The notes beneath the pieces were generated by a model. The model ran no database searches and had not been told where the DNA came from. It saw only the letters and a list, made by a program, of their open reading frames with translations. The position numbers and the translations under genes are program-made. Source: Chytriomyces cf. hyalinus JEL632 (Eukaryota > Chytridiomycota > Chytridiomycetes > Chytridiales > Chytriomycetaceae). Taken from it: a stretch of 64,000 nucleotides of DNA. Shown here one piece after another: positions 1 to 9,338 of the stretch (positions within the stretch are counted from its first letter, which is position 1; each line of letters starts with the position of its first letter). The stretch spans positions 34,884-98,883 of the forward strand of contig JAIWWG010000104.1 of NCBI GenBank assembly GCA_025435555.1, read 5' to 3'.

Positions 1-107
1 TTTCGTATTTTCCGTCTGATGTAAACTGTGTTCTGTTGGTTCTGCCGTTTGTTGTTGGTGGCATAGAGGTTTGTCTCAAAGTCGTACGGATCAAAACAAA
101 CGCGAAC

Positions 108-1587
108 ATGAGCGACCTGGACCAAGCACCGCGACCCACCCAGTCTCCGCAGGAATACATGCGAACAGTTGTTGAGGTATCTCGCCTGACAGAACATATC
201 CTGCGCTAACTGGCCAACCAACTAATGTATGATGGGACTCGACAAAAAGTCAGTGTACTTTCAGAACACGATGCTCGCAATCGTGGTAGTGAATGTGATC
301 ATAATAGCTGTTGAAGCGCAAATGAGCAGTCAGAGACCGGGCCAGATGCTGGCAGAGGCAAGAGCAGGTTGAATGAGTCCGTATGAGTCATTACTAAGCA
401 TTCAGGAAGCAGGCCACTCAGACTTCCACGAACCCAATCCATGCCACAGGCACCAAAAGCGCGTTCCAATACTGCGAACTTACATTCCTGGCAATTTATT
501 GCGCCGAATTTGGCGTCAAAGTGGCGAGCAACTATCGTGACTTTTGGCGCAACAAGTACAACCGGATGGATACATTGATCCTGGTCCTGTGTCTGGTGCT
601 TCAGGCTGCATCTACGTATGTGCCTGCGTTTGAACAGAGCGATGCGTGGCGCGTGCTGCTCGGACTCAAGAGTCTCCGGGTCTTTCGGACACTCACTTTC
701 ATGCGGTGAGTCTCTGTGACTCTTACCTTTTGAAGCACATAGGAAGACTCTCATTCCCCACCTCGTTTTTTCATGAAAGATCACTTCAAGTCGTCGTTGA
801 AGCGCTCATCAACACACTCCGCAACAACGTACTCGACATTACCATCCTACTTCTCCTCATCATGTTTATTTTCGGTGTACTTGGACACTACCTGTTTGGC
901 TCTGGGGTCAAGTCACAGAGCGACTGGGGCGAGTTGGGTAACGCGATTCGGACACTGTTTATCTTCGTGTGCGCGGATGGATGGATTCCGTACCAGGACC
1001 GTATGACGGCTGACGGGTTTGGCGGGAGTCAAGCGTATACGGCTGTGTTCATCTTTCTTGGGAATTTCATAATCGCCAATTTGTTCATTGGGGTTATATG
1101 TCAGGTGAGGCTTGACCGAAAAAAACTGGGACTAACAAATGGGTATAAATAACAGAACATTGATGACGCGACGCGCGCTGATTTGGAGGAGCAGCAGGCT
1201 AAAAAGAGAGAAGCGCGACTTATTAAGCGGGAGCTGTTTCTGCGTAGGCAGCAGTCGGACATTACAAATCTACTGGCACAGGTAGATATACTCTTTGCCA
1301 AACAATATGAAACTCACCCTCTTTCCTCATTGATGAACCAGCAAATGGGAAAAGGCACCGAAACCAAATTCCAAGAGCTGGTGAAAGAAATGGTTGGAAC
1401 GCTGCGACATGAAGACGTTGTGAATGTGGCGCACATTCACTGCAACAGCACGTGGCTGGAGACTTACTCCATCACGCTCACGCACAGAGAAAACACGCTC
1501 TACCGCTTGCAGCAGCTTCAGTTTGGCATTGCAAACTGTCTGGCAGAGTACGTGGACCAGCGACTCACTTCCAGAGTTAAGAAGTAG
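108..1587 (+). CDS. CatSper-like voltage-gated cation channel subunit
   Basis: Predicted six-helix pore subunit of about 386 residues, the usual size of a CatSper alpha subunit. Six exons keep phase: 108-176, 265-366, 413-705, 780-1104, 1156-1281, 1342-1587. Visible in order: S1 (VVVNVIIIAVEA), S2 (FLAIYCAEFG), S3, an S4 with basic residues every third position (LKSLRVFRTLTFMR), S5, a pore loop with CADGW matching the T-x-D-x-W type calcium filter, and S6 ending NLFIGVICQ. The C-terminus has a charged helix and then the block W-E-T-Y...ENTLYRLQQLQFGIA that is typical of CatSper proteins. CatSper channels carry calcium into flagella, so this suggests a flagellated stage. The second intron (367-412) has a weak donor and its acceptor is uncertain. 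A generic voltage-gated cation channel is the alternative, but the C-terminal block argues against it. Confidence 0.8.
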
Positions 1588-1728
1588 CACAAGATCCGTG
1601 AAGGCATTAGCTCGCACATGGAGCTGATTTATTTGAAGCACTTTAAAATATTCAGCCGTTTAAAAATCCCATAAAAAAACAAAGAAAAACAGACATCTGA
1701 AGCTGGTGCTAATGATAAGAAAATTACA

Positions 1729-4651
1729 CTACTTTTTCTGCAACCGTTTGAGACCAGGAGCGCGAATTTGCTTGGCCAGAGATGCTTGACTGATGGGCTT
1801 GGCCTTCGACCGCCTCTTGTTCTTGACGTTGGCATCATCGTAGAAGTTGACTCCAACTTTGCCCTTGTTGGTTTTCATACGTGATTCTTTGGTCTTGGCA
1901 GCGGCATCATCGTCAGCTGCTTCTTCGGCAGGCTTCTTGGTCACCTTTTCAAAGGCAGGTGCTTTGAATGGCTTCTTGACGGTCGCCTTCCCAACGAAGT
2001 CATCTTCTTCATCACTTGGCTCTTCTTCTTCAGAGTCGCTGTCCTTCGAGACAGGCTTCTTCTTTCCTTTCTTCACCGGTTTCGCCTTCTCGGCAGACTT
2101 CTTGAGAGCAGCGACTTCTTCAACGGAAGCATCTTGACCGACAACACTGCCAAATACTTCATCCCAATCGGTTTCGGCAGAAGCAGCAGCAGCAGCGGCA
2201 GTTGTAGCCTTCTTTTTCTTAAGAGGTCGGGATGCCTTTGCAGATTCTGCTTCTGCATCATCGCTTTCCACGACCGTCTTGGCGTCATCCGTGAGTGCAT
2301 CCTCCTCAGATCCCTTCAGATCATCCGGCAGGAACTTGGCAGTGACAGGAATCTTGCTAAAGAATTGTTCTACATTCACAGTGACCTTCTTGTTTCCTTC
2401 CTCTTCAGCCACTTGAACTTCTTCTTCCACAACGTCACCGTCTTCCACCTGCGGTGGTGTAGTGTAGTACGGAATCTTTCCTCGCAGCCAGTCGTTCAGA
2501 ATCATCTTGGCAACCGTACCCACGTCTGGCTCTCCCATTTTCAGTAACCGCCCGCTTCGCTTGGCAATTTGCGTCAGGAAGTCAATGTGATCAACCCATG
2601 ACTGCACATCATAGGTTCGTTGAATATAATCGGCGCGAACACGCTTGAGAACGTCAACAATGTGGTCTTCGGGCTGGCTAATGTTTTCAACTCGCACGAC
2701 ACCTTTCAGGATAATGTCGGTTTCTGAGTCGTTGGGGGATGGGTACACGATTCCAGGACAGTCGATGAGGTAGATGCGCTTCATGAGAGTGATGTATTGC
2801 CAGATCTAAGATGGAATACGGTGATGTTAGAGATGCAGGGATGATGACAATTGGACTGTAGAATTGGGTGATGACACTGTCTCAGGGATTGTTCACCTTA
2901 TATCAATAAATCACTATGAATCATTGAATTGTATATTTTCTAATCATCGACAGTTTTGGATGAGGGAGGGGAGGGGTAGAGAAGTTTGATAATTACCTTA
3001 GTTTCACCGGGAATTGGAGCAACATTGCACACTTTCTTATTCCGCAGAGTGTTGATGATAGAACTTTTTCCAGTGTTGGGGTATCCGATAAATCCGACAC
3101 TGATCTGCTTCTTGTCGGAGTGCAGGTTGGCAAACTGACGAAGCAGCTGAATCAATGAACCTTTTCCAAACGAGTTGGTGATGCTCGCGTGGAAAGCGAG
3201 TGTCGGGTATTCTTTGGAGAGGATTTTCACCCATTTTGCCTGAAGAAAGGTGAGAATGGCGTAAGGACAAGAGTGAGACGTGAATGATGAGATGGAAGAG
3301 TAGGGGGAGGTGTTTGTTCGCAAAACTAAGATAGCCGACACGGATAGTTGAAGCTAAAGCGCTTCGTTCAAGGGCAATCTACTCTCGCAGAACGGTGAGC
3401 CTCTATCGGAGACTCCTCAAAACGAGGAGAGATTCTCACAGGCGAAGACTCGATGATTTTCCACATTTGTAACGCATACGCAGTCGTGGGTAAAGTTGAA
3501 GATTGCTGGGTTTCCCCTTTCATCTCCAGCGACTGATTTACTGACTTAAACGTGGGGAGGGAAAGGACGGAGACAAGAACGAGGGAAGGTAGTATTTTTC
3601 AGGGGGTAAATAATACTAACCGTCACCCAGGTTGGAACCAGGTCACATTTGTTGAGGACAAAAATAAGGTGCTTGTGTTTTGCTTCTTTCCTCAGATGGG
3701 ATTCGATGTTTTTACATCTAGTTCCCATCGGGTCTCGGGCATCGAGAACGTGAATGATCACGTCAGAAGAGTCAACAACCTGAGAAACATCAATGATATC
3801 AGAAATACTGTTCTGCAAAACTCCAGCAAAAGCATCACGAGTCACACACACCTTGTATAATTCACCCCAAATTCTTTTTGATTGCCCCTTGCTAAAGATA
3901 GGGTCCATGCGTTCATCATTCGCACTGAGCGCAACTGAAGTCTTGTTTGCTAAAAGAGAGCGGTCCTTGTCGGCCTCGTAGTTTTCGAACTGAGTTTCTG
4001 TGGAAGCGGCAAGCTCTTCCATCGTTCCCATGTTCAGCTTTGGTTTCTTGCGTTGAGCTTTTGGCCCAAAAGTGTTTGCGAAGGGGTCCACTTCAAGCAT
4101 GTGCATGCGTGTGGTCTATCGTATGAAGAAAGTGCAGGAGTCAATAACTGGACGGTCCAAAACAGAATTCATGCTTATGCTAACCTTGGCAGAGTCAGTC
4201 AGCAACGACATGGGCAGCTTGTTTTGCCTCAGCAGAAACGTGTATGGGTCATCCGCCTTGTCACTCATGGCTTCGCGAAACTGAGCTAGTTCCTTTTGGC
4301 CAACGACACGGGTGTTTTCTGAGAGAAGGCATCGTTTCAGGAATGCTGCAAGTGCAGGAACAGCCCCGATCTGAACTCACCGAACCATTTCCTGTTGGCA
4401 TCCACCCGGGCCACGGTGAAGGACTTCTCCCTCGTCTGGAAGGCAGCGGCTTTGATGATGTCACCGGCAGCATTCCTGGTGGCCTTTCCAGACTTGAGCA
4501 GGTTTACTTGACGGACCTTGGATGCATCTCGATAGAAGTTGGTTCCTTTCGTGTGAATGACATTGTGCAACTTTCTGTCAGGTGCGTCTTTGGTTCCGGT
4601 GGAGGATCGGCCTGCTTGCGCTCGGTTCTTTTCCTTTTTCAGAGTTCCCAT
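1729..4651 (-). CDS. NOG2: Nucleolar GTPase NOG2/GNL2 (60S ribosome assembly)
   Basis: Circularly permuted GTPase acting in the nucleolus and nucleoplasm on pre-60S ribosomes. Five exons: 4381-4651, 4185-4318, 3621-4115, 2997-3239, 1729-2805, all in phase. The N-terminus (MGTLKKEKN, then [10 protein letters not shown] and DIIKAAAFQ) and the [14 protein letters not shown] block are family hallmarks. The permuted G motifs appear in the expected order: G4 NKCD with DLVPTW, then G1 GYPNTGKSS, then G3 DCPG. The C-terminal third is lysine- and acid-rich ([20 protein letters not shown]) and ends in a basic tail, normal for nucleolar GTPases. The start is the ATG directly before the conserved basic N-terminus. 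The gene is convergent with the CatSper-like gene, with about 140 bp between stops. Confidence 0.95.
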
Positions 4652-5432
4652 TTGGAGATTTGTGTGGAGTTGTGTTGAGGAAAAAAAAAAAAGAAAGAAA
4701 CGTTTTGGGCAGAAAACGCCCGACGTGTTTGACAGCAACGCCAGCCAACCTGTTCCAAAGAATGGGGCGGTAACCATTTCCTGAGTTTAAACACTTTTAG
4801 AATGCAGGTAGGCAGTTGGCAGCCTGTTTAGTTTGCTGACACGCAGCAACCCCACTGGTCCTGGACAAGGCGTAAGTCTGCTACTCATGACAGAAAGCAC
4901 CGGTTCCATGTCCAGAAAACTTCCTTAACTAGAGCACGTCGCCGATGGAAATGCTTTATTTTTATGCTTGGCAATCTGGAATAACTCTGAGATCGCCAGA
5001 TGCTCGAATTGTTTGTGCTGAATCGAAAAATTGCGAACAAGAAATTTGCGCCATAACTTGCGAAAAGCGGAACAAACTGTCTGATTATGCAAATATTACT
5101 GGTACTCTACCTGAGTTTGGCTACTGCTCCCTTTACTGCGCTCCTTGGACTAAGAATGCGATGGATGGCAAAGTAACAGACGATCAAGAAAAAAAGAGAG
5201 CCCTTGGCAGGTTGTCCGGCAGGATAATCGCCATCACATTTTTGCACTAGTCAATATATGGCTGTCCGTTGTCAATGAAATTTGGTCTGACGCAGAAGCA
5301 GGACAAGCAGGAAATTCAATAAGCTGCCCACACAATACTTGTGTCACTTGACTGAATTTCCAGCCAGCAACAGTATAAAGCCAGTACTCTCCCTCCCTCG
5401 TAGTCACATAACCGCACCCAACAGTACCCCGT
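4652..5432. other. Intergenic region; one unsupported 101-codon ORF
   Basis: This is the shared upstream region of the divergent NOG2 and LPMO-like genes. An A-rich run at 4680-4695 lies just upstream of NOG2. An open frame at 4945-5250 (+) would encode 101 residues with several cysteines but has no recognisable domain, signal peptide or family match, so it is not called as a gene. Confidence 0.4.
5374..5380 (+). promoter_or_regulatory. TATA box of LPMO-like gene
   Basis: TATAAAG lies 53 nt upstream of the ATG at 5433, a plausible core promoter for the secreted protein gene. Confidence 0.5.
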
Positions 5433-6458
5433 ATGCTCCAACTGATCGTCCTCGCCTTGCACTTTGCACAAACCGTATCTGCCCATGGCTGCGTCTCTCC
5501 CGGAGGCATCAACGACAAGGCAACGTTTGGTGCCGTTCGAGGTTTCGGTGGAAGTAACCCAGACATCCTCCAAAACCCGGCCAACCCAAATAACATGTGC
5601 AAGGGACTCCCAAAAGGCCGCGTTGTTCCACTCTCTCTTGGCGGCAATGGCGCTTCGCACTCAGTCGGACTTAGCATAAGCGCCAAGCACCCGGGCCCGT
5701 GCAGCATGGAAATCATTGACCCTGCTACCAACAAAATTGTGGAAATTGGATCTGGGAACAACTGTGCCACTCAGGCAGGAAACCGGTTCGACTGGACTTT
5801 TACCTTGAAGAACATGGAGCAAGTTACTTGTGCCGAGTGCATTATGAGATTGGTGTGGAGCTCGTCCAACTTGATTCCTACCGAGTTTTACCAGACTTGT
5901 TCAGACATTACGTGAGTTTTCTTTTGTCTGTGCGCTGACTGATTCGGACCTGACTTCTTTTGAAATAGCCTAACCAAAACTGGTGGCAACGGCCCTGCTC
6001 CCCCACAACCTCCTCAGCCAAACCCTCAGCGACAACAGCCAGCCCCTGTTCCGGCGCCAAAGCCAAGCCCACCCTCCGTACTCAAACCAAACCCACCCCA
6101 ACCCAACCCACAACCAACAACCCCCAAGCCAAACCCACAGCCGCCCACTACGGGCGCAATCAGCCACACTGCTGCCGACTGTAAGGTTGCTAATGATTTT
6201 CTGTGCGTGCAGCAATGCGGCAAAGTCCTGATTCATTGCACTCGGGCTGGCACGGGAGTGGAGACTGGGGCTCTAGACGGAGAAACGGCCGTTTGCAACA
6301 ACGGTCGCCCAAAACGACGCCTTTTTCGCGTATTTAACTTTGTTGGACTGAAGCTTGAATCGCTGGATAGAATGCTGCGTCTGCAAAGAAACTTGGAAAA
6401 CTGCAAACTACCAATAAGAACGCGTTGGACTCAATTTAACAAGAAAGCTCACATTTGA
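5433..6458 (+). CDS. Secreted LPMO-like copper protein with Pro-rich linker and Cys-rich tail
   Basis: Two exons, 5433-5911 and 5969-6458, joined in phase. A signal peptide of about 17 residues (MLQLIVLALHFAQTVSA) is followed by a mature N-terminal histidine (HGCVSPGG), the histidine-brace position of lytic polysaccharide monooxygenases. A second candidate ligand sits in GASHSVGL, and EFYQTCSDI resembles the axial aromatic strand of LPMO families. After the catalytic-like domain come about 45 proline-rich linker residues and a cysteine-containing tail (LCVQQCGK, IHC, AVCNNG) that could be a small carbohydrate-binding module. The usual role would be oxidative cleavage of chitin or cellulose. 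LPMO-fold proteins without this activity (X325/BIM1 type) are the main alternative. The last ~50 residues (from GRPKRRLFRV) look less protein-like and overlap the minus-strand regulator gene, so the true 3' end is uncertain. Confidence 0.7.
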
Positions 6459-7172
6459 CGTTTGAATAGATGGCCCAGAACAAAAGACGACGTTCCTCCT
6501 TCAAGTGCCGAGGCATAGCATCTCCAAACAGTTCGTCAGGATCGATCGAGAGCTGAAGCGCAACCAAGATTTTGAGCGTAAGTGACGCAGACTTTTCGTT
6601 CCATATCCACCACTCGGTCCCTGTTTCGCAATGATTAGCTGGCAGTCCCATCAACCAACAGCAGCATTGGACGCACATCTTTCAAATACAGTCAGCAAGA
6701 ACAGAGTCTGGAGCATTGGAATAGTCTTGTCGTGAGCACAACGGTCCAATACTCTCCTGGCCTTTTTCGTATTCATTCGCAAGTGGTCTTGCATTATTTG
6801 CCAGACATGCGTACAGCAATGAACCTACAAACACGATGTGTTATTTTTTCACTTGTCCGGATTTTCTTTGCAGATCGAGTCAATTGAAACGCCAGCAAAT
6901 TGAGAGTAGAAGGAGGCCAGGAAAGCTGCCGAGTTAACGACACAGAACAAGGAAGCATTATCTCCACCAAAGAAGTGCATGCATAGCCACCAGTCAGCCA
7001 CGGACGGTGCAAACTGCGGGTCGGCAACTGTGTTGTTGGGCTGAAAGTACACTCAGTCCACCCCGCGGGTCACGCACAGAGTGCATCTGGACTGGGACAC
7101 TTCTGAGCCGCCGAAGCGGCTGTGGGTCTTCTGGCAGGCCATGCTTGCGGACTTTGGCTTCTTGGTTTTCAT
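6437..7172 (-). CDS. Fungal transcription-factor-domain protein with degenerate zinc cluster, 3' end unresolved
   Basis: The start MKTKKPKSASMACQKTHSRF resembles a Zn2Cys6 N-terminus, but at least three of six cysteines are replaced (Phe for the third, Ser for others). Exon 1 is 7074-7172. An in-phase junction at 7040 leads into ADWWLCMHFF, then VLDRCAHDK, then MLQTLFLLTVFERC, ALQLSIDPDELFG and EERRLLFWAIY, which is the order of the Fungal_trans middle homology domain. One intron with donor GTTGAT and acceptor ACAG restores frame before EWWIW. After FWAIYSN the frame ends at a GTGAGC donor-like site, and further exons would overlap the 3' end of the LPMO-like gene. It is either a short divergent regulator or a decaying copy. 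Family assignment is fairly firm; intactness is not. Confidence 0.45.
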
Positions 7173-7238
7173 GGGAAGCAATCTCCGGGTTTTTGAGTGA
7201 TTTTTATTTTCCTTTTTTTATTTACATAAATATTTATA

Positions 7239-8281
7239 ATGTCTTTGGGTGCTGGTCTTCGCAGCTACTTGAACAGAAGCGCTTCTTACATCCAGCAGGA
7301 AGCCAGCAATGGTGTGACACCCGATCCCTTTGAAGTGAATGTACGCTTACTTCTCAATCACACACAGCACTCAAGCTGGACGGATTCAGTTCATGGAAAA
7401 AGGATCTGCCCATGTTCCAGCTGAACTCGGTCGAAGCGCTGGAACAATTTGTGCTTGGTTGCGATGCGGATATTGGAGGTGACTCTCTATCGATGCTGGC
7501 TTGGATGCGGTGAAACTCACGTCAAATATAGGCCAATCCGAGGCATACTGGGGACACACACCCAGCAACACAGGTGAAACGACTCATGCGCGCAATTATC
7601 AGAATGATTTCTCTGATGTATGCGTTTGAATAGGGTTGTTTTGGGGCAAGCTGGACACGAAGGTGCCAGAAGGATCCAAGTTCGAACACAGCGGCTATGC
7701 AGGCATCAAATCAAAAGTAAGAGTTTGCTGTCGTGCGCATATCGAATGCAGCGGGATTGATGATTGTTGTCATTTCAGGAACGGCCGTTTACTCTGTTTC
7801 ACCATCCGCGCTTTGATGCTTCCCAATTCAGATATCTCGCAATCCGCTGCAAAGCAGACTCACGGCAGTATTTTGTCAATCTTCAGACAGACAGCATCTA
7901 TCCTAGTTATACCTGGCAGCACCGTCTGCAAGCTGAAACGCCCGGGGAATGGGAGGTTGTGATGGTAATAACTGTCACCCCGGAACCTTCGTTAGTCAGT
8001 TGACTGAACTCTCTCCCCACTACAAGATACCATTTCGAGACTTTATTCTCACGGCGCATGGACATGTGCAAAAGAACCAGCTGGAGTTGGACCGGACAAA
8101 GATTCGAAATGTTGGGCTTTCAATCATGAGACAGGATGGAGAGTTCTCGTTGGAGCTGGACTGGATTCGCGCCGTCAACACCGAACGAACTTTGGGAGAC
8201 AGGGATATTTTACCGACTGAAAGAGGCGCGAATCAAAAATCTGCGCCGTTCTTTGTGGATTTTCCAAAGAAGGGCAACTGA
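7239..8281 (+). CDS. Complex I intermediate-associated protein 30 (CIA30/NDUFAF1)
   Basis: Mitochondrial assembly factor that binds membrane-arm intermediates of respiratory complex I. Six exons in phase: 7239-7340, 7376-7478, 7532-7573, 7634-7716, 7779-7964, 8027-8281. The CIA30 fold is recognisable from GYAGIKSK, then FRYLAIRCKADSRQYFVNLQ, then WQHRLQAETPGEWE, then IPFRDF and IRNVGLSIMRQDG...FSLELDWIRAV. The protein is about 256 residues, close to fungal CIA30 proteins. There is no obvious long presequence, but the N-terminus (MSLGAGLRSYLNRSASYIQQ) is amphipathic and basic, fitting mitochondrial import. Introns are very short (35-64 nt). The first intron (7341-7375) uses an unusual AAG acceptor chosen to preserve phase, so the exon 1/2 junction is the least certain part. 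Confidence 0.88.
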
Positions 8282-8345
8282 AGTAAAACAACATATCCAA
8301 CTCTAAGCAAGTTTTTACTAGTGTCTCTCCCAACACTCTCTTCAA

Positions 8346-9210
8346 TCACAAAATCGTGCACGACCATTTCTTGGCCTTTTTATCCGTAGCAGGCAACGAA
8401 CCGGCAGGCGCCGCAGCGACTTGCGGCCAAGTTGCGCGAACAAATGCATCCAAGTCACTGTGAAAGTAAATTCCAAAGGTCAGAGAAAGGTCACGGAACA
8501 ATGCACGTTTGTATAAATCTCAACTCGAAAGCCTTGTCCTCGCTCTCGCCATTCACAATAATCACGTCATGCACACCAGTGTCGGCAAAATCCATCTCCG
8601 CTTGAGCTGCTCCCAGTCTCTTTGCAATCGTTTCCTCGGTTTCCGTACCCCTTCCTCTGAGACGGCGTTCCAGGTCTGCGATTGAAGGGGGCCGGACAAA
8701 CACGAACCTGAAGTAACAGCAATCGTCAAATCACACATGAAGAATGATGAACAGAGTTATCCCAATAAAGCCCACTCACTTTGCGCCCAACGAGGTTCCC
8801 TTGATCGCCCTCACACCGCTCATCTCGACATCCAAGACACAGATACGGCCCACTTTCTGCACAGTTTCGACTGCCGCAAACGAAGTGCCGTAACTGTTGC
8901 CCGCAAACTGAGTATGTTCAATGAACGCGTTCGCTTCGAGAAGACCCGCAAACTCTTCAGCAGACACAAAGTTGTACGCTACACCGTTGGCCTCGCCGGG
9001 ACGGGGGCCCCGTGTTGTGTGCGAGACCGAGAAGCCAAACGATGATGGATACTTGGTAAAGAGGCGTTTGAGAAGCGTGCTTTTGCCCTATGGAATTCAT
9101 GCTTTAGAGGTATGAAGAGCAACGCAGATGCCCTCTTCTCTCGTTGATACCACTCCACTTGGCCCACTGATCACTAGCGGTGGTCCGCTTACGATTGGAG
9201 AGATTGACAT
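8346..9210 (-). CDS. GUK1: Guanylate kinase with C-terminal CaaX-like box
   Basis: Catalyses ATP-dependent phosphorylation of GMP to GDP. Four exons: 9151-9210, 8780-9087, 8507-8707, 8346-8457. The P-loop GPSGVGKST is split by intron 1 (after GV). GMP-binding features follow: [22 protein letters not shown], the Y-x-F-V block, [15 protein letters not shown], and VLDVEMSGV. The lid and C-terminal helix ([20 protein letters not shown]) match the family. Family members usually stop soon after the final helix; here about 25 residues follow, including a lysine cluster KKAKK and the end WSCTIL, a CaaX-like sequence with terminal Leu. The start is the ATG giving [19 protein letters not shown]; an in-frame ATG at 9240 would add ten residues. 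The last intron (8458-8506) keeps phase and brings in the tail; reading through its donor instead would end after FIQTCIVP. Confidence 0.88.
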
Positions 9211-9338
9211 TATTGGTTTTGTCAACAAGTTGCCCTTCATTTTCTACGTAAATTATTTACTTCACTCCCAAAACACGTGCCTAGGTACATTACAGGATAC
9301 AGGAGAATGTGCAACGTTTGAATGCAGTGCGTGCCTAA

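Noticed and set aside
299-784. 161-codon minus-strand frame
   Set aside because: Antisense to the CatSper-like exons encoding S1-S4, whose plus-strand reading is firmly recognised.
4680-4695. A-run and other A/T runs (about 46201, 47031, 47531) as terminators
   Set aside because: Eukaryotic context; homopolymer runs occur in introns and untranslated regions and carry no terminator structure.
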